Assembly (NCBI RefSeq): GCF_000934725.1
Contig: NZ_JYNS01000013.1
Span: forward strand, 1-64,000
DNA length: 64,000 nt
Origin: Methyloterricola oryzae
GTDB lineage: Bacteria > Pseudomonadota > Gammaproteobacteria > Methylococcales > Methylococcaceae
Reading direction: 5' to 3'
The position numbers and the translations under genes are program-made. The notes under the pieces were generated by a model. It saw only the letters and a program-made list of their open reading frames with translations, did not search any database and was not told where the DNA came from. Below, one piece after another: positions 1 to 8,939 of the stretch; the first letter of the stretch is position 1, and each line of letters begins with the position of its first letter.

Positions 1-648
1 CTGGAGAGCGAGTTGCGCAACAAGCATATCGACTGGATCTGCAACGCCAAGGTGGACAAGGTCGAGGCGGGGATGATGTACGTCACCGAGTACGACGAGA
101 ACGGACAGGAAAAGAAAAAGCACGAACTGCCCTTCAAGCACAGCATGATGCTGCCGGCCTTCAAAGGGGTGGATGCGGTGTTCGGGATCGACAAGCTGAC
201 CAACCCGCGCGGCTTCATCCTGGTGGACGAGCACCAGCGCAACCCGACCTATAAGAACATCTACTCCATCGGCGTGTGCATCGCCATCCCGCCACTGGAG
301 CAGACCCCGGTGCCGACGGGGGTGCCGAAGACCGGTTACATGATCGAATCCATGGTGACGGCGACGGCGCACAACATCCGGGCGGAGCTGGACGGCAAGG
401 AGCCCACCGAGAAGGGCACCTGGAACGCGCTGTGCCTGGCGGACTTCGGTGACACCGGGGTGGCGTTTTTGGCGATGCCGCAGATTCCGCCGCGCAATGT
501 GCAGTGGGCGTCGCGGGGCCGCTGGGTGCACCTGGCGAAGATCGCCTACGAGAAGTACTTCATGCGCAAGGTGCGCAAGGGCATCAGCGAGCCCACCTAC
601 GAGCGCCTCACCCTCAAGGCCATGGGCATCATGCGCCTGAAAAAGTAA
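1..648 (+). CDS. sqr: Sulfide:quinone oxidoreductase, C-terminal part (5' truncated by window)
   Basis: Flavoprotein of the disulfide-reductase fold that oxidises sulfide at the membrane surface and passes electrons to quinone. The reading frame is open from base 1, so the N-terminal FAD-binding domain lies outside the window. The visible 215 residues hold the diagnostic C-terminal half: a SIGVC cysteine motif followed by the PVPTGVPKTGYMIE segment typical of SQR, then a basic C-terminal tail likely to touch the membrane. It ends with TAA and is followed by an inverted repeat. Identity as SQR rather than flavocytochrome c sulfide dehydrogenase rests on the TPVPTG..KTGYMIE motif and the absence of a cytochrome partner downstream. 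Confidence 0.88.
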   Translation: MESELRNKHIDWICNAKVDKVEAGMMYVTEYDENGQEKKKHELPFKHSMMLPAFKGVDAVFGIDKLTNPRGFILVDEHQRNPTYKNIYSIGVCIAIPPLEQTPVPTGVPKTGYMIESMVTATAHNIRAELDGKEPTEKGTWNALCLADFGDTGVAFLAMPQIPPRNVQWASRGRWVHLAKIAYEKYFMRKVRKGISEPTYERLTLKAMGIMRLKK

Positions 649-670
649 AAGGCCCCCCGGGCTCATTGAA

Positions 671-705
671 CGGCAGCGTGCTTGAGCGATACGCCTACGC
701 TGCCG
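671..705. terminator. Inverted repeat downstream of sqr, possible terminator
   Basis: A perfect 9-bp stem (CGGCAGCGT with ACGCTGCCG) encloses a 17-nt loop, 23 bases after the sqr stop. No run of T follows, so it may act as a Rho-assisted 3' end or only protect the transcript. Seen directly; function inferred. Confidence 0.4.
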
Positions 706-873
706 TAGGCCTCTTAATACGCTGGCATGACGCACGATTTCCGCGCTGCGCTAAGCGCGCTATCGCAAGAAGCTGAAACGGGTCGAGGGCGGCAAGCCCG
801 AAGCCGTTTGGGCAAGGACGATAATTTGACGATGCACGATGGCATCCATCGAAAACGAAGACGAGCCGAAAAA

Positions 874-2280
874 ATGACTTTCTCGAACGTCGGAGTTCAC
901 TGGCGGCGGGGAGCACGAGGCGTGATGCTCCTGCTGCTGAGCGGCATGGCCTGCCAGGTGGAGGCAGCGCCCAAGGCCGCGCCGGTTGCGAGCCCAAGGC
1001 CTGCCGCAGCGCGATCCCAGGCGCTCGGACTCGACCAGCTTCTCGAACTGGCCTACGCGCACAATCCCGATATCCAGGCCGCGGCCGAGCGCATCGGGCA
1101 GGCACAGGCGCAGGTGGCCGAGGCTCTGGCGGCATTTTATCCCAGGCTCACCGGCCGCATGGGCTATAGCTATTCCAATGACCCCGCCATGGCATTCTCC
1201 GCCATCGTGTCGCAAAGGCGGTTCAACAACGGCCACTTCCAGGACATCAACAATCCGGGCTTCGTGGAAAATTTCCGGCCGGAGCTGGTGGGCAGCATCT
1301 CCTTGTTTCGGGGCGGGCAGGATTACTACCGCAAGAAGGCTGCCGAACTGGGCGTCGAGGCGGCCGAGTTACAGCGTTCGGCGCTGCGCAATCAGCTCTC
1401 CGCCTCCGTGACCTCGGCCTACTATGCGGTGTTGGCGGCGCCCCGCCACGTGGAGGTCGCGCGCCAGTCCATCGAAGCGGTGAGTAGCGAACTTGAACAC
1501 GCCAAACTGATGCACCGCGAGGGCGCTTTGTTGCGCTCCGACGTACTCTCCCTGGAGGTCCGCATGGCACAGGCTAGGGAGGCGGAGCTGAGGGCGCGCA
1601 ATGCCGTGGTGCTGACCCGGTCGGGCCTGAAGACCCTGCTTGGCATGGGGGCCGGCGAACCCTTGGAACTGCGCGAGGCCCCGCCAGATGCGAAACAACC
1701 CGCCGCTGACGGCCTCGACGCGCTCCTCACCCAGGCTTTGGCGCAGAGGCCCGAGATGCAGGCGGCGGCGCGTCAGGTGGAGATGCGCGAAAAGGAACTG
1801 CGGGCCGAGATGGGCGGCCATCTGCCCCGGGTCAATGCCTACGCTGCGTATGGTCTCAACGAGCGTTCGCCGGAATTCAACTTCAACAAGGACAACCTGA
1901 CCATGGGCATCAATGCGGAAGTGGATCTGTTCAGCGGCGGCGTCACCTCGGCGCGGGTCGAGGGCGCGCGCCGCAAGCTGGCCGAGGCGGAAGCCATCCG
2001 GGAGAAGACACGCCTGGAAATAGAGGACGAAATCCAGAGGGCCCAGGCCAGTCTGCAGGAGGCGCAGGAGCGCAAGCAGGTGGCGGAGGCCGCGACCTCC
2101 GCTGCCCTGGCTGCTTTCGGTCTGGTGCACGAGCAATATAGGGGCGGCGCGGCCACTGTCACACGCTATCTTGAAGCAGAGGCGGACCGCGGACAGGCGC
2201 AGATGCGTGACATCACGGCCGGCTTCGACGTACAGGTGGCGCAAGCCAACTTGAAGAAAGCCACAGGATTCTGGAAGTAG
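874..2280 (+). CDS. TolC-family outer-membrane efflux channel
   Basis: Outer-membrane factor forming the exit duct of a tripartite efflux pump. I chose the ATG at 874 because it gives a normal signal peptide (basic stretch, then VMLLLLSGMACQVEA); an earlier in-frame ATG at 727 would add 49 low-complexity basic residues. The 468-residue product shows the two-fold repeated OEP architecture, with long Ala/Glu-rich coiled-coil helices around residues 170-240 and 370-430 and beta-strand segments with alternating hydrophobics between. The gene is four bases upstream of the membrane-fusion gene and clearly co-transcribed with it. The substrate cannot be read from the sequence. Confidence 0.9.
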   Translation: MTFSNVGVHWRRGARGVMLLLLSGMACQVEAAPKAAPVASPRPAAARSQALGLDQLLELAYAHNPDIQAAAERIGQAQAQVAEALAAFYPRLTGRMGYSYSNDPAMAFSAIVSQRRFNNGHFQDINNPGFVENFRPELVGSISLFRGGQDYYRKKAAELGVEAAELQRSALRNQLSASVTSAYYAVLAAPRHVEVARQSIEAVSSELEHAKLMHREGALLRSDVLSLEVRMAQAREAELRARNAVVLTRSGLKTLLGMGAGEPLELREAPPDAKQPAADGLDALLTQALAQRPEMQAAARQVEMREKELRAEMGGHLPRVNAYAAYGLNERSPEFNFNKDNLTMGINAEVDLFSGGVTSARVEGARRKLAEAEAIREKTRLEIEDEIQRAQASLQEAQERKQVAEAATSAALAAFGLVHEQYRGGAATVTRYLEAEADRGQAQMRDITAGFDVQVAQANLKKATGFWK

Positions 2281-2284
2281 AAAC

Positions 2285-3358
2285 ATGAGCTCGGAACAGC
2301 ACTCCAACACGCAGATGTTCTATGCCCTGGGTTCGATTGCGGGACTGATCCTGCTCCTGGTGTGGATGCAGGGCGGCTTTTCCTCCAAGACACCGCCCGG
2401 GACCGTCCAGGCTGCCGAGCGCGCGGCCCTGCCGGCCGGCGCTGGAAAGGCGAAGGTGGTCCGCCAGGACGTGGATGAGATCATGGCCTGGCCGGGCACC
2501 CTGAGCGCCCGCATCACGGCCCAACTGGCTCCAAAGGTTGCGGCACGGATTATGGAGGTCAAGGTTCATGCCGGCGATGTGGTTAAGACGGGCCAGGTGC
2601 TCGTCACGCTGGATGAGAGGGAACTGCAGTCGCGGCTGGCGCAGGCGCGTTCGGCTTTAGTGGCGGCCGAGGCGCAGGCCGTCCGTGCCGGCGCGGAAGC
2701 GCGGCGAGTTCGCAGCTTGTTCGACAAGGAAGCTGCCACCCAACAGTCTCTGGAGGCGGCTCAGGCGGCCGCGCGCACCGCTGAGGCGCAGGTGGCGGAA
2801 GCGCGCGCCGGGATCGGCGCGGCCCAGTCCCTGGCGGCCGAGACCGTATTGCGCGCGCCCTTCGACGGAGCTGTCGTAACACGTCAGCGGGAGCCCGGCG
2901 ATATGGCCCTGCCGGGTACGCCTGTGCTGACCCTGCAGTCAAATCAGAAGCTTCGTGTGGAAGCAGCTATTCCGGCAAGCTGCGCCGATTCCGTTGCAGT
3001 CGGGCAAACGCTAGTCGCCCGGGTCGGCGAGCAGCGCGTTCCCGTCAATGTCGAGGAGGTGGCGCCGGCGGTGGATGAGGCCAGTCGCACGGTGCTGGTC
3101 AAAGCCGGGCTGGAAGGTCCGGCACAGGCTCAACCCGGCGCCTTCGTCTGGCTAGAACAGGCCTGCCAGCGCCGGAGTGCCTTGCTGGTTCCTATCGCCG
3201 CCATTTCCCGCAGCGGCCAGTTGGAAAGCGTGCGCCTGCTGGTGGATGGCCAGCCCCGCTTGCGGCAGGTTCGCATCGGTAAGCTGAATGACGGCATGGC
3301 GGAGGTGCTCTCCGGCCTCAAGGAGGGCGATCAGGTGCTGGTGGGGGCTGGCCGATGA
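2285..3358 (+). CDS. RND efflux periplasmic adaptor (membrane fusion protein)
   Basis: HlyD/AcrA-type adaptor linking the inner-membrane pump to the outer-membrane channel. The N-terminus has a single hydrophobic anchor (about residues 11-27) without a lipobox cysteine. The barrel-sandwich half (KVHAGDVVKTGQVL, about residues 82-96) precedes an Ala/Glu/Arg-rich coiled-coil hairpin (about 100-165), then the second lipoyl half (APFDGAVVTRQREPGD). Beta-barrel and membrane-proximal domains complete 357 residues. It starts five bases after the OMF stop and is followed by the RND gene after about 50 bases, making a standard OMF-MFP-RND operon. Confidence 0.92.
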   Translation: MSSEQHSNTQMFYALGSIAGLILLLVWMQGGFSSKTPPGTVQAAERAALPAGAGKAKVVRQDVDEIMAWPGTLSARITAQLAPKVAARIMEVKVHAGDVVKTGQVLVTLDERELQSRLAQARSALVAAEAQAVRAGAEARRVRSLFDKEAATQQSLEAAQAAARTAEAQVAEARAGIGAAQSLAAETVLRAPFDGAVVTRQREPGDMALPGTPVLTLQSNQKLRVEAAIPASCADSVAVGQTLVARVGEQRVPVNVEEVAPAVDEASRTVLVKAGLEGPAQAQPGAFVWLEQACQRRSALLVPIAAISRSGQLESVRLLVDGQPRLRQVRIGKLNDGMAEVLSGLKEGDQVLVGAGR

Positions 3359-3409
3359 GCAGGACGCGTGACACGCTTGAGCAACGGATCGGCCTGAAGG
3401 GAGCCTGAG

Positions 3410-6400
3410 ATGACGACCGAACCGGTAAAACGCGGCTTCACCGCGGAGATCGTCCGCGTCTTCATTACCTCCAAACTTTCCCTGCTGCTGCTCATTGCCT
3501 CGCTTCTGGCGGGACTGGCCGCTCTGTTGCTGACACCACGCGAGGAAGAGCCGCAGATCGTAGTCCCGGTCGCCGATGTGCTGGTGCGCGCGCCGGGCGC
3601 CTCGGCCGAGGAGGTGGAAAAGCTGGTGGCCACGCCGCTGGAGTCGCGCCTGCGCGAGGTGGACGGGGTGGAATATGTCTATTCGGCGTCCCGCGAGGGC
3701 GAGGCCCTGGTGACGGTGCGCTTCTACGTGGGCGAAGACCGCGAGGACAGCCTGGTCAAAGTCTGGAACAAGCTGATGTCGAACCAGGACATCATCCCGC
3801 CGGTGGTCAAAGACTGGGTGGTCAAGCCGGTGGAGATCGACGATGTCCCCATCGTCACCCTGACCCTGTCCTCGGACAACCCCGTCTACGACGCTCCGGC
3901 CCTCCGCCGGCTGGCCGACGAATTGCGGGACAAGCTGGGCGTTGTCGAGGACACCGGCAAGATCACGGTCTACGGGGGGCAGCCGCGTCGCATCAGCATC
4001 TATCCTGACGCCGCGCGGTTGGCGGCTCATGGCATGAGCCTCCTGGAACTCATGCAATCCCTGGCGGCCGCCAATGTCAGCCTGCAGGCGGGGCGCTTCG
4101 ATTCGGCCAACCGGGTGGTGCAGTTCGATGCCGGTCCCAATTTCCAGTCTGCCGACGACGTCGCTGGGACGGTGCTGAAGGCGCCCGGAGGATGGCCCGT
4201 GTACCTGCGCGATGTGGCCGAGCTGCGCGATGGACCCGCCGAGGCCGAGACCTATACGCGCATCGGCTTTGGACCCGCGGCAAAGGACAGTAAGCATGTT
4301 GGGGAGAGTTCGCCAGCTACGCTTGGAGACGAACGTCAAGCGGTGACCCTGGCGGTGGCCAAGCGCAAGGGCGCCAACGCGGTGGCGGTGGCCGAGGATG
4401 CCATAGGTACCGTTGAGGGGCTGTACGGCGAGCTGATTCCCGAAGACGTCACGGTGACGGTCACGCGGGATTATGGCGAGACGGCCAACCACAAGGTGAA
4501 TGAACTGGTGAAGCATCTGTTCATCGCCATCGCCACCATCATCGTGCTGCTGGCGCTGGCGCTGGGCCCGAAAGAGTCCTTCATTGTGGCCCTGGCGGTG
4601 CCCATGACCCTGGGCGTGACCCTGCTGTTCGACCTGATGTTCGGCTACACCATCAATCGCGTCACCCTGTTTGCCCTGATCCTTTCCCTGGGATTGCTGG
4701 TGGATGATCCCATCGTGGACGTGGAGAATATCTTCCGTCACTTCCAGTTGCGCAAGGAACCGCCCCTGGAAGCAGCCCTGACTGCCGTGGATGAGGTGCG
4801 GCCGCCCACCATCTTCGCGACGTTCACCGTCATCGTGTCGTTCCTGCCGCTGTTCTACATCACCGGCATGATGGGGCCTTACATGGCGCCCATGGCTTTC
4901 AACGTGCCCATCGCCATGCTTATGTCCCTGCTGGTGGCGTTTACGGTCACCCCGTGGGCCAGTTACTACCTGCTCAAGAGCGAATATGGCAAGCACGGTG
5001 ACGAGCCTTTCGACCTGAAGTCGAACTGGGCCTACAAATTGTACGACTGGTCCTTGGGCGGGCTGATCCGCAAGCCCGGCCGCGCCAAGCTGTTCCTGTG
5101 GGGCATGGTCATCGCCTTCGCCGCCTCGGCCATGCTGGCGGTGACCCGCGCGGTGCCGCTCAAGCTGCTCCCCTTCGACAACAAGAACGAGCTGCAGCTG
5201 GTGATCGACATGCCCCGCGGCACCACTCTGGAAGAGACCGATGGCGTGGCGCGCGCCCTGGGAGAATACCTGGCAACGGTCAACGAGGTCACGGATTTTG
5301 AAGCCTACGTGGGCCTGGCCTCGCCCATGGATTTCAACGGCATGGTGCGGCATTACTATCTGCGTTCCGGCGGGCACCTGGGCGAGATACGCATCAGCCT
5401 GCTCCCCAAGGAGAAACGCGAGCAACAGTCCCACCAGATTGCCCTGCGTATCCGTCCCGATGTGGATCGCATCGCCAAGCGCTTCGGCGCCAAGGTCAAG
5501 ATCGTCGAGACGCCGCCGGGACCGCCGGTGCTTTCGACCTTTGTTGCCGAGGTCTACGGGCCGCTGGATGCCGATTACAACCATCTGGCCACGGTCACCG
5601 AAGGGGTGAAGGCGGATTTCGAGAAGATCGACGGTGTGGTGGATGTGGACGACCTGGTGGACGAGCCGCAGGACAAGGTCCGGTTCACCTTGGACCGTGC
5701 CAAGGCGGCCTTGCACGGCGTGAGCGTCAAGGATGTGACCGAAACCCTGAACATTGCCTTGGGCGGCGGCATGGGGGGTGTCGTCCATGCGCCTTCGGAA
5801 CGCTTTCCGCTGGAAATCACGGTGCGCCTCTCGCGTGCGCAAAGGTCAGCGACCGAAGATTTGTTGGCGCTGCGGGTACGAGGTGCCGATGGTGTGCTGA
5901 TTCCCCTCGGCGAACTCGGGAGCGTCCGGGATGAGCACGTGGACCGCGCCATCTACCATAAAAACCTGAAGCGTTTGAATTACGTGACCGCGGAGATGGC
6001 AGGTCGCAGCCCCGTGGAAGCGGTGTTCGACTACTGGGATATCGAGGAGGCAAAGCCCCTGCCCAAGGGTTACTCAGTGGATTTGGCCGGGGAAGGGGAG
6101 TGGAAGATCACCGTCGACGTGTTTCGCGACCTGGGGCTGGCTTTCGGCGCGGCCCTGCTGATGATTTACGTATTGCTGGTGGCGCAGACTGGTTCGCTGG
6201 GGATTCCTCTGGTGATCATGGTGGCGATACCGCTCACCATCATCGGCATCATGCCGGGCTTCTGGTTCCTAAACCTGTTTACCACGGACGTGGCCGGCTA
6301 CGCCAATCCCATCCTGTTTACCGCGACCGGCATGATCGGCATGATTGCCCTGGCCGGCATCGTGGTGCGCAACTCCATCATCCTCATCGATTTCATCGAG

Positions 6401-6646
6401 CGACTGCGCGAGGATGGCAAGGAACTGGTGGAGGCGCTCATTGAGGCCGGGGCTACGCGCCTTCGGCCAATTTTCCTGACGGCGGGGGCCGCCATGTTCG
6501 GTTCCTTCGTCATTACCCTGGACCCCATCTTCGCGGGTCTGGCCTGGAGTTTTATCTTCGGCATCTTCGCTTCCACGGCCTTTTCTTTGCTTGTCGTGCC
6601 CGTGGTCTATTATCTCCTCAACCGGCCCGCCGGCGGCACTGCGTGA
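3410..6646 (+). CDS. RND efflux transporter permease (AcrB/CusA superfamily)
   Basis: Proton-driven inner-membrane pump subunit of 1078 residues, the usual family length. It has one N-terminal TM helix, a large periplasmic porter loop, a TM block (about residues 365-530), a second porter loop and a final TM block from about 915. TM4 carries the paired acidic residues in LLVDDPIVDVEN, the proton relay of the family. The N-terminal TPREEEPQI segment is common in a broad uncharacterised RND subclass, so I do not assign a metal or drug substrate; the methionine triad expected of a CusA-type metal pump was not evident. Last gene of the operon beginning at 874. Confidence 0.92.
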   Translation: MTTEPVKRGFTAEIVRVFITSKLSLLLLIASLLAGLAALLLTPREEEPQIVVPVADVLVRAPGASAEEVEKLVATPLESRLREVDGVEYVYSASREGEALVTVRFYVGEDREDSLVKVWNKLMSNQDIIPPVVKDWVVKPVEIDDVPIVTLTLSSDNPVYDAPALRRLADELRDKLGVVEDTGKITVYGGQPRRISIYPDAARLAAHGMSLLELMQSLAAANVSLQAGRFDSANRVVQFDAGPNFQSADDVAGTVLKAPGGWPVYLRDVAELRDGPAEAETYTRIGFGPAAKDSKHVGESSPATLGDERQAVTLAVAKRKGANAVAVAEDAIGTVEGLYGELIPEDVTVTVTRDYGETANHKVNELVKHLFIAIATIIVLLALALGPKESFIVALAVPMTLGVTLLFDLMFGYTINRVTLFALILSLGLLVDDPIVDVENIFRHFQLRKEPPLEAALTAVDEVRPPTIFATFTVIVSFLPLFYITGMMGPYMAPMAFNVPIAMLMSLLVAFTVTPWASYYLLKSEYGKHGDEPFDLKSNWAYKLYDWSLGGLIRKPGRAKLFLWGMVIAFAASAMLAVTRAVPLKLLPFDNKNELQLVIDMPRGTTLEETDGVARALGEYLATVNEVTDFEAYVGLASPMDFNGMVRHYYLRSGGHLGEIRISLLPKEKREQQSHQIALRIRPDVDRIAKRFGAKVKIVETPPGPPVLSTFVAEVYGPLDADYNHLATVTEGVKADFEKIDGVVDVDDLVDEPQDKVRFTLDRAKAALHGVSVKDVTETLNIALGGGMGGVVHAPSERFPLEITVRLSRAQRSATEDLLALRVRGADGVLIPLGELGSVRDEHVDRAIYHKNLKRLNYVTAEMAGRSPVEAVFDYWDIEEAKPLPKGYSVDLAGEGEWKITVDVFRDLGLAFGAALLMIYVLLVAQTGSLGIPLVIMVAIPLTIIGIMPGFWFLNLFTTDVAGYANPILFTATGMIGMIALAGIVVRNSIILIDFIERLREDGKELVEALIEAGATRLRPIFLTAGAAMFGSFVITLDPIFAGLAWSFIFGIFASTAFSLLVVPVVYYLLNRPAGGTA

Positions 6647-6823
6647 TGTGAGTCCGCCAGGGACGGCAGATGGCGGCAGGGTGCTGAGCTTGAAGCTTAC
6701 CCTCGATGAGGGGTTACCCGTCCCGGGCTTACACGAGAAGTCGATGTATGGCCTTTAGGCCGTGCCAGGCGGGCAGGCTACAGACATGGCTGAGTCGGTG
6801 GCATCGGTCGCAGCAGAGCGGGC

Positions 6824-6882
6824 AAAAAAATCCCTCCGACTGAACCTGCGGGCGGTGACGCCGGCAAGGGCAGATCGGAGGG
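6824..6882 (-). terminator. Strong Rho-independent terminator on the minus strand
   Basis: Reading the minus strand, CCCTCCGA (6882-6875) pairs perfectly with TCGGAGGG (6839-6832), followed by A and seven T (6830-6824). The 35-nt loop contains nested pairing: CTGC with GCAG, and GGCG-TCAC-CGCC. No minus-strand protein gene lies upstream, which is why I read it as the 3' end of a small RNA. It could also stop antisense transcription toward the RND operon. Confidence 0.65.
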
Positions 6883-6993
6883 TCGTTAGCAGTCTCACAC
6901 CTACGAGGTCGAGCGCTATCGTCACACACCATCCCAGAGGATTAAGAAAACCGTTTTGGGACATCCTGGATGGAAGGAGTTCCCGAAAGACTT
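6824..6993 (-). ncRNA. Candidate FNR-dependent small RNA (about 170 nt)
   Basis: Predicted from three aligned signals on the minus strand in a 596-bp gap. A perfect FNR/ANR box lies at 7028-7041. A TATACT -10 hexamer at 7000-7005 sits 32 bases away centre to centre, as in class-II FNR promoters. The transcript would start near 6993 and run into a hairpin with a T7 tract ending at 6824. Open frames across the stretch read through the terminator and have no convincing ribosome-binding site, so a noncoding product is more likely. Between promoter and terminator there is a T-rich single-stranded stretch near 6940-6950 that could suit Hfq. No family match is claimed. Confidence 0.5.
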
Positions 6994-6999
6994 GGGCAC

Positions 7000-7041
7000 A
7001 GTATAGTGATCGGGCAGGCGCGGCAGTTTGATCCAAATCAA
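7000..7041 (-). promoter_or_regulatory. Perfect FNR/ANR-type box with spaced -10, minus-strand class-II promoter
   Basis: TTGAT-CCAA-ATCAA at 7028-7041 matches the FNR/ANR consensus TTGAT-N4-ATCAA exactly. On the minus strand the -10 TATACT (7000-7005) is at the distance that places the box at -41.5. On the plus strand the same spacing gives only GATGGA, a poor -10. The site therefore most likely drives leftward transcription. Control of the plus-strand lysR gene 200 bases away is a weaker alternative. Confidence 0.6.
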
Positions 7042-7204
7042 GGTCAGGACAATTAGCGCTTGCTGATGGATCGGCGCGATGCCACCTCGCCTGCTCCGCG
7101 GCACCATTTCTACACGCAAGAGACCGTCGGGAAGGGACCCGGCGCATGAACGGCTTGCTTAGCTGATGGAAAGAAATGACGTAGAATGTGTTGGAAGCTC
7201 GTTG

Positions 7205-7218
7205 ATTATTTCAATAAT
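7205..7218. promoter_or_regulatory. AT-rich inverted repeat before the LysR gene
   Basis: ATTATT-TC-AATAAT is a perfect 6-bp inverted repeat lying 25 bases before the lysR start in an AT-rich patch that stands out from the GC-rich surroundings. It may be a promoter element or the autoregulatory site of the LysR protein. Position and symmetry are seen; role is inferred. Confidence 0.3.
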
Positions 7219-7242
7219 TAAAATAGTTGGGGACCTGCCTCC

Positions 7243-8187
7243 ATGGACAAACTGACCAGCATGATCGTATTCACCAAGGTGGCCAAGGCGGGCAGTTTTG
7301 CCGCGGCCGCCAAGGAACTCGACTTGTCCCGCGCCATGGCGACCAAGCACGTCATGCAGTTGGAGAACAGTCTGGGCATACGCCTGCTCAACCGGACCAC
7401 CCGCAATCTGAGCCTGACCGAAGTTGGGGTGGTGTACCTGGAGCGGTGTCTGCAGATCCTTGACGACATCGAGGAAACAGAGCTTGCGGTGACCCGTCTG
7501 CAGACGGAACCTCGCGGGACCTTGAAAGTGAATGCGGCGCCCTTCTTCGGCGCCTACCATCTGGCACCCGCCATCGCGGCCTACAACCAGGTCTATCCGG
7601 ACGTGAACGTGGAGCTGGTGTTGCAGTCCGGCTATGTGGATCTGATCGAGGAGGGCTTCGATCTCGCCATACACCTGGACGATCTGCACGACTCCAGCCT
7701 GATCGCCCGCAAGCTCGGCGGTTCCCAGCGGGTCGTGTGCGGTGCGCCCAGCTATTTCAAGAACCGCAGCGTCCCCGAGACGCCCAACGACCTGAAACTG
7801 CACAACTGCCTGGTCAACTCCAGCATGCCGCCAAGGGATCAGTGGCAGTTTCTGGAATCGGAGACCGGCAAGACGACGGTGGTGAAGGTGGCCGGCACCA
7901 TGGAGGCGAACGTGGCTGACGCCCTGCGCATCGCGGCGATCAGCGGGCTGGGCCTGGTGTTGCTGCCTACCTACATGGTGGGGCAGGACCTGCGCAAGGG
8001 TCGGCTGCAGGCGGTTCTCACCAACTTTATCCCCTCGCCCCTGGAAATTCACGCGGTCTACCCCCATCGCAAACACCTGTCTGCGAAGGTCCGTACTTTT
8101 GTCGACTTCCTCCACGAGCGTTTCCACCCCACGCCTTACTGGGAGGATTGGGCGCTGGAGCCCGGCGCTATGCGCGAGGAACCCTGA
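7243..8187 (+). CDS. LysR-family transcriptional regulator
   Basis: A 314-residue protein of standard LTTR length. The N-terminal winged helix-turn-helix (about residues 1-60) contains AGSFAAAAKELDLSRAMATKHVMQLE and RLLNRTTRNLSLTEVG, the hallmark recognition helix and wing of the family. A two-lobed substrate-binding domain follows from about residue 90. It resembles the large AaeR/DsdC-like subgroup that begins MDKLTSM, often regulators of efflux or aromatic-acid genes. The nearest plausible target is the RND operon that ends 600 bases upstream, but gene order gives no firm link and the inducer is unknown. Confidence 0.88.
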   Translation: MDKLTSMIVFTKVAKAGSFAAAAKELDLSRAMATKHVMQLENSLGIRLLNRTTRNLSLTEVGVVYLERCLQILDDIEETELAVTRLQTEPRGTLKVNAAPFFGAYHLAPAIAAYNQVYPDVNVELVLQSGYVDLIEEGFDLAIHLDDLHDSSLIARKLGGSQRVVCGAPSYFKNRSVPETPNDLKLHNCLVNSSMPPRDQWQFLESETGKTTVVKVAGTMEANVADALRIAAISGLGLVLLPTYMVGQDLRKGRLQAVLTNFIPSPLEIHAVYPHRKHLSAKVRTFVDFLHERFHPTPYWEDWALEPGAMREEP

Positions 8188-8246
8188 GGCGCGGATCGCC
8201 TCTAAGACAGGGTTGTTCAACAAACCTTGTCGGAGCTTGCATCACG

Positions 8247-8429
8247 ATGACTCAGCACGATCGGAAAATGGCCGTGGTCAAGGAAATGATCGCCCTGTTC
8301 TGCATGTTGGCCACGGTTGGCGCGGCCTATCATGGCAAATTTGTCCCGGCGATGGCCTATGTGACCATCTTTCTGTTGCTGTACAACGAAAAGAAACTGC
8401 GCCGCTGGCTGCGACAGCGACGCTATTGA
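8247..8429 (+). CDS. Small single-pass/two-pass membrane protein (60 aa)
   Basis: Sixty residues beginning MTQHDRKM at the ATG at 8247. One or two hydrophobic helices (about residues 11-25 and 30-45) are followed by a strongly basic C-terminus (EKKLRRWLRQRRY), which should stay in the cytoplasm. It lies 15 bases before the CYTH gene in the same direction, so it is probably the first gene of that operon. I recognise no family; longer upstream starts in this frame would overlap the end of lysR and look noncoding. Confidence 0.55.
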   Translation: MTQHDRKMAVVKEMIALFCMLATVGAAYHGKFVPAMAYVTIFLLLYNEKKLRRWLRQRRY

Positions 8430-8444
8430 CCGTATAATGCTTTC

Positions 8445-8939
8445 ATGGCCCTTGAAGTTGAACGAAAATTTCTGCTTGGAAGCGATGCCTGGCGCCGAGA
8501 GGTTCAGCGCTCCGAGCGCTTGCGCCAAGGCTATCTGAACCATGAAAAGGATTGCTCCATCCGGGTTCGTACCTGCGGCGAGCAGGCCTGGCTGAACATC
8601 AAGAGCGTGACCATCGGCGCGCAGCGCCAGGAATTTGAGTACGAGATTCCTTTGGCGGATGCCTGCCTGATGCTGGATACCCTCAGCCGCAAACCCTTGA
8701 TTGAGAAGGTACGGCATATCGTGCAGGTCGGCGGGCATACCTGGGAGATCGACGAGTTCGAAGGCGAAAATGCTGGATTGACGGTGGCGGAGATCGAACT
8801 GGAGCATCCGGATGAGCCATTCGAGCGACCGTCCTGGCTGGGCCAGGAAGTGACCGAGGATGTACGCTACTACAACACCTCACTTGCGCAGCACCCTTTC
8901 AAGGCCTGGGAGACGCAGGCGGCGGCTGGGCTGTCATGA
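8445..8939 (+). CDS. CYTH-domain protein, probable inorganic triphosphatase
   Basis: CYTH (CyaB/thiamine triphosphatase) fold protein of 164 residues, a full single domain. The N-terminal ExExK signature is present as EVERKF (E4, E6, K8), the metal and triphosphate binding motif. Further conserved charged strands are visible: SIRVRT, WLNIKS, EFEYEI, and the late WEIDEF...AEIELE acidic pair. Bacterial members of this size mostly hydrolyse tripolyphosphate or other triphosphates in the cytoplasm; adenylate cyclase activity is less common. The stop overlaps the next start (ATGA), indicating translational coupling to the SRPBCC gene. Confidence 0.85.
   Translation: MALEVERKFLLGSDAWRREVQRSERLRQGYLNHEKDCSIRVRTCGEQAWLNIKSVTIGAQRQEFEYEIPLADACLMLDTLSRKPLIEKVRHIVQVGGHTWEIDEFEGENAGLTVAEIELEHPDEPFERPSWLGQEVTEDVRYYNTSLAQHPFKAWETQAAAGLS

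Noticed and set aside
3152-5842. 896-residue minus-strand open frame antisense to the RND gene
   Set aside because: Composition is His/Gln/Arg-rich, as expected from reading a GC-rich gene backwards; the plus strand encodes a clear RND pump over the same span.
6755-7147. 130-residue minus-strand frame in the gap after the RND gene
   Set aside because: It runs through both the FNR box and the terminator, has no ribosome-binding site and no recognisable domain; I prefer a small RNA.
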